Below, piece by piece: positions 48,435 to 60,480 of a stretch of DNA of 64,000 nt. Position 1 is the stretch's first letter. Each line of letters opens with the position of its first letter. The DNA is from Limnanthes douglasii subsp. nivea (taxonomy: Eukaryota; Streptophyta; Magnoliopsida; Brassicales; Limnanthaceae), in contig JAUPFV010000001.1 in assembly GCA_036936605.1 (NCBI GenBank), positions 343,553,081 to 343,617,080 of the forward strand, in the 5' to 3' direction. The notes below the pieces were generated by a model that saw only the letters and a list, made by a program, of their open reading frames with translations, searched no databases and was not told the DNA's origin. A program made the position numbers and the translations under genes.

Positions 48435-48713
48435 TTAAGATCCACTTACATCTTTACGAACTTGAACCACTGATGTTGTCTTCGTCTCTTTTATAGCCGT
48501 AGTAACATCTAGGGCAATAATAACTTCAACAACATGAGTACCATACATAGTAGCAATAATAGTAGCTTTTAGGGTATCAACAACCTCAATATCATTCAAG
48601 AGAACAATAGTAGTAGCTTGTAGTGAATCATCAACTTCAATCTCATCAATTTGTTCATAAAAGACCGTATCTTCATGTATAAATCGTGTTTTTTTTACAT
48701 CATTTTCTTCCAT
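48435..48713 (-). CDS. Hypothetical acidic protein frame (unassigned)
   Basis: A 92-codon minus-strand frame begins MEENDVKKTRFIHEDTVFYE and ends VRKDVSGS. It is rich in Asp, Glu, Val and Thr, and the segments IEVDDSLQATTIVLL and IEVVDTLKATIIA look like an internal duplication of about 21 residues. It lies inside the ATGCGAGAC field. No domain is recognised. It might be an exon of a decayed gene or transposon, and it may not be coding at all. Confidence 0.25.
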   Translation of the reverse strand: MEENDVKKTRFIHEDTVFYEQIDEIEVDDSLQATTIVLLNDIEVVDTLKATIIATMYGTHVVEVIIALDVTTAIKETKTTSVVQVRKDVSGS

Positions 48714-48799
48714 ACTTTCCTCAATCTTATCATTTAAAGTACATGCTATTTTAGTTATGGAAAATGGAATTGGTTACATTTTACCCTTTTTGTGGGGTT

Positions 48800-49110
48800 A
48801 ATCATTGGGGTTATTCTGGTTGTGGGATGACTGGTCTTGGTTATGGTGGGTATTCTTGTTGGTGTTGGTGTTCTTGTTGTTTTTCGGGTTGGTTGATTGG
48901 TGGGATCAATTGGTGTTGGTGTTCAGGTTGGTTGAGCGATGGGATGACTTGGTGTTCTGGTTGGTTAACGGATGTGATCATTTGGTTTGCTGATGAGATC
49001 ATTTGGTTGACTGGTAAGATTTATTGGTGTTTTTGTTGGTGTTTTGGTTGGTTGAATGGTAGAAATTCTTGGTTGACTAGTGGAAAAAAATTGGTTGACT
49101 TCTTTTGGTT
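48800..49110. repeat. G/T-rich minisatellite (GGTTGGTTGA...GATGGGATGA)
   Basis: GGTTGGTTGA plus variants of GCGATGGGATGACTTGGTG recur about every 30-40 bases. On the minus strand this would read as Pro/Asn/Gln-rich repeats and on the plus strand as the Cys/Trp/Gly-rich frame at 48764-49123. Strand asymmetry and simple composition make a real protein unlikely. Confidence 0.6.
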
Positions 49111-50829
49111 GGTTGTTAGGTGAAATTGGTATTGTGTCATTGATTTTTAGATTACAATGAGGTAAAGATAGTGTTTTCCAATGTTTTGTAATAATATTTT
49201 TTTATGTAACTCGACTATCCTTTTATTTTTCTCTTTGATTTGTAATTTTAAAGTAAAAATAGTTTAATAATGTGACTTTACTCATGATTAAACAATTAGA
49301 TGCGAGACTATCATCGATGTAAACATGCGAGACATGTTATATATGGAAAACAAGTTACAAAGATAAAGACTGCAACAAATACAAAGAAGATATGCGAGAC
49401 TACTGCAAATGCAAAAAATAAATATGTAACTACTAAAAATACAACATACAATTATGGAACAAAATATTACATGAGATAATATTGATACTACTATATGCGA
49501 GGCTACATCAACAAAAACATGTGAGTTATGGAGAAAAGAAACATATACTAAAACATGCGAGACTAGCAGATAAATATATACTTACAATGCTTCTTTCTCA
49601 CAATATATAGTTACTGGATGCGATACTATATATAAAGTATATGTGAGTCTAGTGAAACCTTAGTCTACAATGTGCCAGACTATTACAAATAAAACATACG
49701 AGTGTGGAGCAAAATACAACATGATATACTACTTCAATTAGAATATGTGATACCACTTCATTACAACATACGAGCCCAAACCAAAACACAACATGCGAGA
49801 CTGTTGTAACTAGTACATATTAATATTTAAACAAATACTACATGCGATATTAATGCAACTAAAAATATTCAATACTTTTACAAGCTTATTTACAACGGGA
49901 ACATGTAATACCTATTCATATCTGAGATGTTTCATATTTTCAATCAAATCCAAGTTTGTTTTTTATTCCAGTCCCCGCCATTCTTGCGTAATGGTTGTGT
50001 ACTCCATGATGAAAGGTTGTATGAATAAATATAATAGAATGATTACAATTATCATTTTCTATTCAATTATATACAAAGGTACTAACCGTTGAAAATGCAA
50101 CACATCCAATACAAGTCCAAACTGACTCAAGTAACTTCTCATTTATTACCTTAGACCAATCGTAATTGTTTATAATTCGAAGGTATAAGACATAGAAGAG
50201 CGTTGTTATACCCAATACATATTTAATACTGAATAGAACAGTGTAGAGCACAAATAGAGGATCAACAAAATAACCACATTATTTACACTTTGATCCTCCT
50301 CCCTAACAATAACTTTATCTATTTTATACTGTCAAACACAACTCAAAAATAAGCAATAAGTATAAATTACATGCTGGATTATAATAAATACAATGGATTG
50401 ATGGGAGACTACTTCAACTATAACATGCGACACTAAAGCAAAACACTGCATGAGAGACAACTGCATATACTACATGCGAGAGCATTACAACTAAAACATG
50501 CAAGACTATAACAAAATACTACATGAGAGACTACTTCAACTAAAACATGCAAGATTCCATCAAAATACTACATGAGAGACTACTTCATGTAATACAAATG
50601 CAACTACAATATGCACGATGAGATCAAAATACTACATGAGATACTACTGCAACTACTATACGCGATATTTGAACAAATACTACATGTGATACTAATATAA
50701 TGACAACATACAACACTGGAACATATACAACATGTGAGACCAAGACATAATTATACCTTTATCAAATTATTTGTTATTGGTTTTGATTTATTTTTCCCCA
50801 TTTTTCTTGAATTTCCGTTACAAAAGTAT

Positions 50830-51190
50830 GTTTTGATGATAATTAACTCAACTTCTTCACCATCAGTGTATCTATATCAAAGCCTCCTTTGGAGTTTAAA
50901 TGCATATCCTCATCCACATGCTTCAAACCATCAATAGTCTTCATGTATTTGGTGATGAGTTTAACATGTTTGGACCCTAAGACAAAAGCTTTCTATTTAG
51001 TTGTTTCTTGATTATTTTGATGATTATGTGATAATGCTTCTTCATTTTTAGATTCTCATTTCCCAAATCATATGTAACCTTCAATATGGTATAAAATTGC
51101 ATTGCTTTAGTAGCCTCTATGTATTCATCCTTAATGGCATGCTTATCTTTCATCAAATTTATAATGCTGACTAAACCTCATATGTAATGG
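50830..51190 (-). pseudogene. Possible coding remnant inside the motif field
   Basis: Two adjoining minus-strand stretches look protein-like for this AT-rich setting. One is LMKDKHAIKDEYIEATKAMQ with a following Lys-rich helix (about 51170-51000). The other is KHVKLITKYMKTIDGLKHVD and SKGGFDIDTLMVKKLS ending in TAA (about 50970-50835). They are in different frames, and a TTTTGTCTTAG acceptor-like sequence lies at the change. No family is recognised. Confidence 0.25.
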
Positions 51191-51650
51191 TATGCTTTCA
51201 GAACCATTTTATTTGTAATAAAATGCGAGATAATACATAATGAATTTGTGTGAGATGCGAGACTCTAATGTAATGAAATGTGCAAACTGTTATATATGCG
51301 AGACAATAGATAATGAGCATGTTAAAGATGCGAGTCTAGTTAAAAGAAAATAGGTCATACCCGTTATAAGAAAAAAAGATGAGACCAATGCAATGAACAT
51401 ATGCGAAACCTTCAATAACTAAACGATGCGAGAGCAGACATAACATACATGAAATACATTTGAGACATCCTAAAAAAATATGTCATGCACAAACACACGT
51501 GGAAATGTGCTATACATGTGAAAATAAAGCACGCATGGGAAGATGCAATACAAGTGAAAAACTAAGCTTAAACCATGCAAAACCATGCGAGGCGTGACAT
51601 TGACATATATTAAATATGCGAGACGTTATGATTTTTCAAATTCGACTGAA

Positions 51651-52769
51651 TGAAACCAAAAGTAACACTTATAAAAATAAACAACATGACATCAGACTAT
51701 ATATTTGAACCAAATGAGTAAAATGCAACACATCAAATGCAAAAATGAAAAGATTTGCATACTCTCAAATCCTAGTTTACCAAAATATCAGACGATATAT
51801 CATGGAAAAACCTAACAAACAACCTATATTTATCGTTTTCAACCCTTCAAAACTAACCAAAAAATCATGCAACTTATAGAACGATTATGAAAAAATACTT
51901 GATTGTTTACAAGTTGATTTCTGGGCTTTTTGAAAAATGTAAGAGGTTGAGCTTTGTTTGGTCGGGAATGAACCACTTTTTATTCTTCACGATGAAAGAG
52001 AATTTCAAATCGAATGTCGATTTTGTAGCCAGAGACGGTAACTCGGTTTTGGAGGTTTAATAAGGTTTTGGTAAAAGAAATAATGCACGTGTCGGTGAGT
52101 CTAGAGAAAAAGAACTTTTGATAATAAAAGATCCTATTCATACTATTAAAGAAATATTAGTTTAATTTTATAATTAAAATATCAATTAGTAATACACCCA
52201 TTTTAATACGGAATATAATGTTATATTTAGTTCCATAAATTATGGATGATTTATTATATTATTTATTTATGACAAAACCATTTTATTTAAATTCAAATCG
52301 ATTAATACACAAACAATTATTTAATGAGTTAAAAAATTAAACAAATCTTAAATTGATTTTGATTTTTTTATAGGAATAAAACAGATTTTATACGTAGCTT
52401 ATTCATTGATAAAAGGACTTGATATGTATTTAATTTAAGCATGACTTAAATTATGTGAAAAAAAGCTCAGAAATTGGGAAGTTTTAGGTCAACGATAAAA
52501 TAAATTTAGAACAGTAGTTGCAAAGATGACTTCTACTCCACTCGACCAACAATATTTCAGTTTTATATCAGTAAAGGATATGATGTCGAGATTTCAACTT
52601 TTGGTTTCCCTTTTTTAAAGTGTGGATTGTGGAAGTAGTCATATGGTTTATTAATAAGGGCTAAAACCACTTAAGCGGATTAGAACCAATAAAACTAAGT
52701 TTATCCACATAAAATTAAAAAACAAACATATGATATAATTTTAACATTTAATTAAATAAACGATTTAAC
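51651..52769. other. AT-rich spacer without recognised gene
   Basis: No frame above background, no array, no RNA gene seen. Confidence 0.45.
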
Positions 52770-53165
52770 AATAATTCGTTTTCGATTATGATTTTAGTCG
52801 CAAATAGTTTTTGGATTCTTAAAAATACACTCATAATCTATAAATTATTTAGTTTAGATAAAGTTAGATCTTCTGTATATATTGATTATTGTAAAACTGT
52901 CATGTGACACCATATTAAATAGGTATTTGTACCACTAATGGTCCATCTAATTTAATTCGAAGTTCAAATGTAATCAAAATTAAAATCGACGGTGATACAA
53001 TTTTCTTTTAAATATAGTGTCACATCACAACTTTACATTAAGCACTAAATACGACGAACTAACTTTATCCGAATTAGATAGCCCAAAAATTACTAGTAGA
53101 CTTTTGAAAGTACAAAGACTATCGATCACTAAAATCGATGAATTATGTACAAAATTTTATAAAAA
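52770..53165. mobile_element. Foldback MITE, family copy 3, degenerate
   Basis: The same words as the copies at 30405 and 41321 occur in inverted halves: GATAAAGTTAGATC (left), ACTAACTTTATCCGAATTAG (right), GACTATCGATCACTAAAATCG, and central ACCACTAATGGTCCATC. The arms are more diverged, and neither exact ends nor a target duplication could be fixed. It lies just before a long TA microsatellite. Confidence 0.65.
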
Positions 53166-53174
53166 GTTTATTTT

Positions 53175-53180
<6 letters not shown>

Positions 53181-53229
<49 letters not shown>
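53181..53229. repeat. (TA)n microsatellite, about 24 units
   Basis: Uninterrupted TA repeat of about 49 bases, immediately after MITE copy 3 and before LINE copy 3. Confidence 0.95.
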
Positions 53230-53232
<3 letters not shown>

Positions 53233-53654
53233 TACTAGTTTTCATTTGTATAGTTATATTTTTATTGTATTTTACTAATTAGTTATTAGCATGTAATATG
53301 CGTTGGTGAACTCCATGGGTACTACCAAAAATTTGGATTTATCTAATGGTTTATGGGTTTTTTAAGCATTCCGGAATCATCAAAGGGCCTCCAGAACTCT
53401 TCTACTGGGCTGAATAATACCTTCGAATCTCTGGACTCCTTACCTGACCATTTAATTTCAAGACAAAATTATGTTTCTGTTGAGAGAGGCCGAACCTCAA
53501 ACGTCATGGGGCCCACTAAAATTCTTATGATGGGCCGACAAAGAATAGAGATGTGGGTGTTCTTGGTAAAGGCTCTTCCTATGTTCCTTTCTCAATTATT
53601 AGAAATTTTGGTAATGCGGGAAATGGTCCAAAGGGAAGATAGTACTTAAACAAA

Positions 53655-54677
53655 ATGACCCAACTTTACAATACCCATTCTAAAACGTCTAAAAACCCCT
53701 CCATCAATCCAACCCCCCTTATCAACCCTAATTCGATCTCGCGTCCTTACTTGCGAACCCCATCCTCCTATGCTAGTGTTGTTGCGGGGCATCTTGATAA
53801 TCGCTCCCCTTTGGTTATTGGTCACATTCCCATGGAATTATATGGTGATGCTTTTGTTATGAAGAATTCAGCAATGAGATCTCCAGATTTATGGAAAACT
53901 TGTCTTTCGGGTTATCTCCTCTCCCCTCCAAATAACATTTCTTTACTCAAAGCCAATGTTGAATCCATGTGGGGGAAATTTAGCCTTAAGGATTTTAAGC
54001 CTCTTCCAGAAGGCTACTTCCTTTTCAAATTTGGATCTGAAGATATGGCTAAAAAGGTTTTGGAGGAAGCACATTGGTATTTCGGGGGAAATTTGATCAT
54101 TCTCAAAAATTAGGAGCCCCTTTATACTCTCATCGAAGACCCCCATACAGAGGTTCCTATTTGGGTTAAAGTTTTCAATTTTCCTTTAGAGTTATGGACG
54201 ACCGAGGGATTTAGTAACATAGGCTCGACTATTGGATCCCCGTTGTTTGTGGATAATCAAACTGAGAGGAAGGATAAGCTTCGCTTTGCTCCTATTTGTG
54301 TCATGATCTCAGCGGGCTCAGAAATTCGTTCTGAGCTTACCTTTAAAATAATGGGTAAATTCATTACGGTGAATTTTGAATATCAAGGGCTTCCCCGTCA
54401 ATGTGTAAACTGCATAGTTTTCGGTCACTCTACTCGCCTTTGTAAAAGAGACCCTTCGAGGATTTCTATCCCGACTATACCGATTCTATCAAACGAGGAA
54501 TCCGACCCCTCCGAGTATGTCCTAGATTTGAACCTTGGTAATCACTTATCCTCTCTCGAAGAGATTAAGGAGAATGAAAGTGATGAGGAGGTGGATTCGC
54601 CACCCAAACGACTTCGTTCTTCTGAAGTCAATGATAAGGGTAAGAAGGTTATGTCCCACAGCGGGACCATCGTCTGA
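53655..54677 (+). pseudogene. LINE ORF1 (DUF4283 plus CCHC knuckle), one stop
   Basis: One frame, interrupted only by TAG at 54111-54113, gives a 340-residue product. It shows SYASVVAGHLDNRSPLVIGH, the DUF4283-like core (GYFLFKFGSEDMAKKVLEEA), EVPIWVKVFNFPLELW, NFEYQGLPRQC and a zinc knuckle CVNCIVFGHSTRLC, ending in an acidic/basic tail (DEEVDSPPKRLRSS). ORF1 proteins bind element RNA. The TAG lies where copy 2 has Trp (LKYWEPL against LKN-stop-EPL). The true start may lie upstream, since related sequence extends to about 53350. Confidence 0.8.
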
Positions 54678-54699
54678 CGCACTGTAAGTTTTCTCCTTT

Positions 54700-55195
54700 A
54701 TGAATATTGCTTCTTGGAACGTGAGGGGTCTCAATGATCCTGTTAGGCAAAAAGATGTAACTGATTTTATAATTAGTAATAGTATTTCCATGTTAATATT
54801 AGTAGAATCAAAAGTCCAAATACATAAAGTAGAGCTCATTATTAGGAATATGGTTCCCTTTTGACATGTTATCACGAATCATTCCTCCCATCCCCTAGGT
54901 AGAATTTAGATCATGTGGAATCCTAGTGTTATTCCTATTTCTAGGATTTCTCAATCTGATCAGTTTATTCACTGTTTGGCCAAGTGTCATAATTTTAAAG
55001 TCTTATTTAGATTCTCTGCCATTTATACTTTTAATGATGTTTTGGATCGCTCCCTTTTTTGGAAATATTTAATCATTCTTTCCAATCAAGATAAGGGAAT
55101 TCCATGAGTCGCTCTCGGTGATTTCAATGTTATTCGTCACCCTGAGGAACGTTTAGGCTCCTCTGATACCTGGTCATCGACCATTGATCATGTCT
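54700..55195 (+). pseudogene. LINE ORF2 endonuclease N-terminus with Trp-to-stop changes
   Basis: ATG at 54700 opens MNIASWNVRGLNDPVRQKDV. The frame continues to about 55195, where the element is deleted. Stops at 54862 (TGA), 54907 (TAG) and 55105 (TGA) each stand where copy 1 has Trp (VPFW, GRIW, GIPW). ALGDFNVIRHPEERLGSS precedes the break. Confidence 0.8.
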
Positions 55196-55380
55196 GGTGA
55201 CTCTTTTGGCAACTAGTTTCCTTAGGATTCCTGTTGTAGCACTACTTTCGCACTTTTCTTAGTAGCTCTCTATTTCATCTATGTTTTGGCTTGGTAGTTT
55301 TTGGTTATCAACCCACTTTTGTCGATTGTATCTTCCTCGAGGTATGCCCTAGGTAATTGTATGAACAACTTTATTATATT

Positions 55381-56539
55381 TAATGTTTTTTTTCACAAAA
55401 TAAAATAAATGTAAAATATTTGATATGTAAAAAAGTATTAAATAAATAAATAAATAAAATAGGTTTTATATAATGAATTCATATTTTGATGGAAATATAT
55501 AAATAAATTTTAATTTTCTAATAATATAAAATATATTTATATCTTACATGAATAAGAACTATTAAAACCCCCCAAATAAATAAAAATTATAATTAAATTA
55601 ATAATAAACATTTATGATTTCAGTTAAAAAAAATAAAAATTGTCAATTATATTTAAATATATAAGTAAGGTTATATTTTTAAATAACTTTTGAAAATATA
55701 TGTATGGGTGAAGTTATTTTCTCCATAATTTTTTTTTATTTCCCCCATAAATAAAAAGAAACACCACTTTGTTATTTTCTCCATAAAGGAAATAACATAT
55801 TTACCATTTTCTTTATTTTAATCTCAAAACCCATTCATTCTCCAGCAACTTCATCGATTTCTACCACCATCTCAACTATCTTCATCATATTAACTTATGC
55901 ACGCTCAACCTGGCATATTAGCTTCTCACATCAATTCCCCATACATCCTAACCCTAGCCTAGCCACTATAAAGACGACCTCATTTTTAGATTTCTCTTCT
56001 AATCTTGAAAAACAACAAACCATAGCCAACTACTCGATTTATCTTTTAATCTTTGATGCAGGAGACGGTTACAATACCTAATCTATTCTAGCTTGCAAGT
56101 TATTTTTAGATATTATTTTTTTGTGTTTTCCTTTTCTAGTTAAGATTCTAGTAATTTTCCTTATTTCGATTCTAGTAATTTTCCTTATTTCTAGGAACTT
56201 CCTATTTTATGCTTTAGGGTTTCTCTATATGTTTTAGGGTTTCTCTATATAAAGAACATTAGGTGCTATGGTTTAAAGAACTTTTCATCATCATTATTAA
56301 TCAAAGTCTTCGAGTTTTCGAGATTTGTTTTCTGGTGGATTCCAGAGTTTTTCTTCAAGTTTGACACCCGCGAACTTGAACCTTCAATTCTAAGACCAAC
56401 GTTTGTTGTCTTAGTGCATCCGACTGCGTCAATCTTGAATAAAAACGGTAGTCTCTCTCAAATTCTTCTAAGGTTGAAATCATTCGTTATTTTAAAAAAT
56501 AGCATCACTTAAAAATACAACATTGTTTATTAAAACAGA
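55381..56539. other. AT-rich spacer; possible leader of the copia element
   Basis: Contains two small direct repeats: GATTCTAGTAATTTTCCTTA (56151 and about 56174) and TTTAGGGTTTCTCTATAT (56213 and about 56233), the latter followed by a TATA-like CTCTATATAAAG. This could be a decayed LTR/leader of the copia element downstream, but no matching second LTR was found. Confidence 0.35.
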
Positions 56540-59500
56540 TGAAATGCACCTAATTCTGAGACGGTATTTCAGAAATAAACCTTCCATTTTGGATGGGTCT
56601 GATTATTACCAATGGAAATAAAATATGAAATTGTATATGAAATGTCATGATTATGACCGAACCTTAATGATTTTGAAACTTATGGCCTTCAATGAAGCAC
56701 GTACCTATAAAAAGATATAATAACTTACGAAATGAAAGAAATCAAATAGGTAATGCTTGTTCATAATGAGACAAATGATACATGCATCATTCAATGGGTC
56801 TGTTCCAGCATAGATCCCTAGTGCCGAAGATTTTCTCACACAAGTAGAGAAAATATTTTCCAAAATTGAGAAGGTATAAATTTAAAGGCTTATGAATGAT
56901 ATCTCAACCATTAAGTCTAATACCTAGTGGACCATTATGGAACACATTATGGGGATTTTAAGACTTTATACTAAGTTAAGGGCAATTAATATTGATCTCC
57001 TTGAGGAGTATTTGGACGGATTCATGTTTTAGTTGCTTTCTATGGTATAAAAGTTTTCAAACTACTTATAATTGCATAAGTGATAAATAAATAGTTAGTG
57101 AGTGATATCTCATGGTGCTAAAAAATAAATACTAAAATCCAAATATGTTGAGGTACACATGGTGAGATTCAATAAAGAGACATATCAGAAGAGAAAGTTT
57201 GATGAGAAAGCTTTTGGTTCAGTGGCAAACACACATAAGGAGTCGATGATGGTTGGTGTTTCTTCTGCATGAAGCAATGACTTCTCAAGAAGGACTATGA
57301 AAAGTAATATGTTACATGAAAGAGAAATGTATTTTTACTAGTTTGGTTTGTTTATAAATTAATCTGGGTTCAGTTCTCAAAAACACATGGTGGGTTAATA
57401 CGGCTGCGACCACCCATATTTGTATTTTTTTTCCATAAACAAAGAGTCAAAACCTCAATGATGGTGAAAGATCCTTTTATTGAACACATGCCAGTTCATG
57501 CTTTATTTTAGTTATTTGTGATTTTTGTTTTTTTCCAATGGTTTTTTAAACACACTTTGTATCTACCTTTATTTAGAAAGAATTTGATTTATTTTCCTAT
57601 TTTGGACAACTCTGGTTATTATTATTTCTTCATTTATTATCAAGTGTCTATTTCATTAAATAATATTGTGATTTGAACTATATGCTGCAAATTAATAATA
57701 GATTGCATTTATTAGATACATTTGAGCATCACAATGAAGCAGTGAACACAAAAGTACCAAATACATTGATTAATAAAATTGATTATTTGGTAAGTATTTG
57801 ACATAATATCTTAGGTTATATTTATACAATAAGAATGGATAAGTTTTTTGCTGAAGGTTTATCAAGTTCACTGAATTATTCAAAGTTCGATACTTGTGTC
57901 AGATGTATAAAAGGAAAAGAGACCAAAATGAATTTTTTTTGGAACACATAGAACAAAAGAAGTATTAAAGTTGATACATACCAACATCGATCATCCACTC
58001 ACAACAACATCTTGGAACGGGACTTGGTATTTCAGATAATTTATAGAAGACATCTCTTGATGCAGGCATCACTACTTTATTTATGAAAAAATGGAATCCC
58101 TAGACAAGTTCATAGCTTTTGGGACCAAATCTGAAAATAACTTAGTAAAGGCATTAAGTGCATCAGATATGACCGTGGTGGTAAATACTATAAAGAATAC
58201 AACTGTTCGGGTGAAAAATATCATGACCCATTTGATAAATACTTAGAGAAGTATGTTATAGTTCCTCAATATACAAGTAGGTGCGCCTAACATAAATACC
58301 GTATATAAGAGACAAACTACATACTAAAGGATATGGCGAGAGATATGATTAGTCATTCGACTCTACCCCTATCACTTTGGGGTGAGTTCATCAAATATAA
58401 AACATATATTCTCAATAAAGTTCTTATAATAGAAACAATAAAAACCCTCCACATGAATTATAGACTCGATGTAAGCCTAACTTATATAATTTTGGTGTTT
58501 GGGGGTGTGCGTTTGATGCAAGGCCTTATAGACGAGTGAAAATAAATTAGATTCAAATACAATTAGATGTTACTTTATTGGTTATTCCAAACATTCAATG
58601 GGCTCTAAACTTTATGACCATTCTAGTAAAAATATTTTCAAAATGGGAACATCAAATTTCTTTGAAGATGTTTAGTTTTTAGGGAAGAATACAAGACCAA
58701 ATATTTATTTGAAAGAAGATTTTATAGAGATCCACGAAATCTCTAATAAAAGATACTCATGCGTGAGAGGATTAGACTATAATATCAATCATATTGGTAC
58801 CGTTAAAACATAAAGATACTCAACATAAAATAAATATTAAATTTGAAAGCTCTAACCAGGATACAAACATGGTCTCATTAAAGCACGACGTTTAATAAAA
58901 TAATATTGAATATTCCATATGGAGAAAAAAATGACATTTTTCATGAAGTTCAAACTCCACCTCCTCAAAAAGTGCCAAATAATATAATAGTGCTCTTAAG
59001 AAGGCCCATAAGTAAAAGGAAGAATGTTATATCAACAAATTATGCAGTATATATTCTAGAAGATAAAGATTGATGTGGTGTAACGGTAAACAATCCGTTC
59101 TATTTTTGTGAAGTCATGATTTTTTTATTCTCAATTATAAATCAACACTATAAAAGAGAAGTATAAGTAAATGCAAAATAATCTGGTATGGAAACTTGTC
59201 CTATTACCAGAATAAGAGAAGTCGGTTGGTTGTAAAGAGATTTACAAAACTAAATGGGATTCCCAAGTTAATGTAAAAAGACATAAAACATGAATTATGG
59301 TATAAGGTTACATTCAACGTGAAGTGATTGACTTTAAAAATAATTTCCCTTTATAATTATCGAATTAATCTTTTATAAAAATCATCTCATTAGTTGCACA
59401 CTCTGATCTAAAGCTTCATCAATTGGATATTAAGATCACTTTTCTTAATGATGACACTAAGGAAACAAATATATATGTTGTAACACAAGAGATTTGTAAT

Positions 59501-59838
59501 TGGTGATCCAAAGTATATGGTATGCAGACTTAAAAAAACCATTTATGGGCTTAAACAGAATTTTAGGTAGTGGAACCATAAGTTTCTCGAGGTAATAATC
59601 TCGTTTGGATTTCAAATAAACTCGGTTGAGGATTATGTATATAAAAACTTATGTAAGAGTAAGTTATATTTTTAGTACTGTATATTGACGGTATACTGCT
59701 GACCAAGAATAATAAAGAATTATTACATAGTACCATGAGATATTTGTTAAGAAATCTGATTTGAAATATCTTGGTGATGCAACTTTTGTATTAGAAATCT
59801 TGATTCATTGAGATCTCTCACATTTGAATACTAAGATT

Positions 59839-59877
<39 letters not shown>

Positions 59878-60480
59878 AATCTATTATAACGTTACAAATT
59901 GGTAAATAACAAGGCCTTGAATACCCTTATAACAAAAACAGACAAATTAAGACTTAGCCGATGTTCAAACAAAACCTGAGAATGAGGAAATAGATCTTAT
60001 CCAATATACGTCTGCAGATGCAAGTTTAATGTACGATCAAGTTTGTAAAATTCCATACACTACCTTTGTTGTTGGTTTATTGGATAAATATATAAAATTC
60101 CCGTGAATGGACCATTTAAGAGGAGTCAGTAATGTTATCCAATACCCACAACAAACAAAATAACACGTGTTTACATATATGAAATCGGATAATCTTGAGA
60201 TCATTGGGTATTCTGACTTAATTTTTGGTGGATGTGTATATACATTAAGAAAAATGTTTTGCAACATATTATATCGAGTTGGGGGTGTAATATCATGGGA
60301 AAATGTTAAAAAAATACTAGTTGTTTTCTCCACTACAGTGATATTTGATGTATGCTTTGAAGTAGTCAACCAAGTATTATGGTTACATAATTTTATCACT
60401 ACGTATTGCAGAAGGGATTAGAAAACCCTATGAAACTGTATCGTGAATATAATTTTACAATTTAGTATTCTGATGGTAAA
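56540..60480 (+). pseudogene. Decayed Ty1-copia gag-pol
   Basis: Pieces occur in canonical copia order on the plus strand. Gag: LDGSDYYQWK near 56593, then a UBN2-like stretch with MEHIMGILRLYTKLRAINID near 56940. Pre-integrase/integrase: NYSKFDTCVRCIKGKETK near 57880 and DRGGKYYKEYNC near 58170, then a 58333-58539 frame with MARDMISHSTLPLSLWGEFI. RT: KYMVCRLKKTIYGLKQ near 59512. RNase H: SDNLEIIGYSDLIFGGCVYT near 60183 with VISWENVKK. Each piece is separated by stops. It has about the expected length for gag-pol, but it is inactive and no LTR pair was confirmed. Confidence 0.8.
59842..59874. repeat. (TA)n microsatellite
   Basis: About 33 bases of TA repeat inside the decayed copia RT/RNase H interval. 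A shorter TA tract lies at about 60504-60522. Confidence 0.9.

Larger units (their letters stand above)
46790..51650 (+). repeat. Field of a diverged ATGCGAGAC motif, about 4.9 kb
   Basis: The word ATGCGAGAC and close variants (ATGAGAGAC, ACGCGAGAC, ATGTGAGAC) recur throughout in one orientation. Exact or near-exact occurrences include 47557, 48222, 49300, 49325, 49392, 49554, 49792, 50424, 50473, 51254, 51295 and 51614. In the densest part (49270-50740) they alternate with ACTACTTCAACTAAAAC at a spacing of about 30 or 60 bases. Outside this they thin out among ordinary AT-rich DNA. I know of no named repeat that matches. Confidence 0.7.
53290..55380 (+). mobile_element. L1-type LINE, copy 3, with internal deletion
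   Basis: ORF1 is nearly complete, then the first 480 bases of ORF2, then an abrupt change at about 55195 to 3' UTR sequence that ends GGTATGCCCTAGGTAATTG and TATGAACA (55341-55367), as in copy 1. The RT and zf-RVT regions are missing. It is a deletion derivative that kept both ends of the family's 3' half. Confidence 0.85.

Noticed and set aside
48764..49123. 119-codon Cys/Trp/Gly-rich plus-strand frame as a small secreted peptide gene
   Set aside because: It is produced by a G/T-rich minisatellite; the cysteine pattern follows the DNA repeat and there is no convincing signal peptide.
46790..51650. CRISPR-like regularly spaced repeats
   Set aside because: Repeats are short, diverged and irregularly spaced, in plant nuclear DNA with no cas genes.
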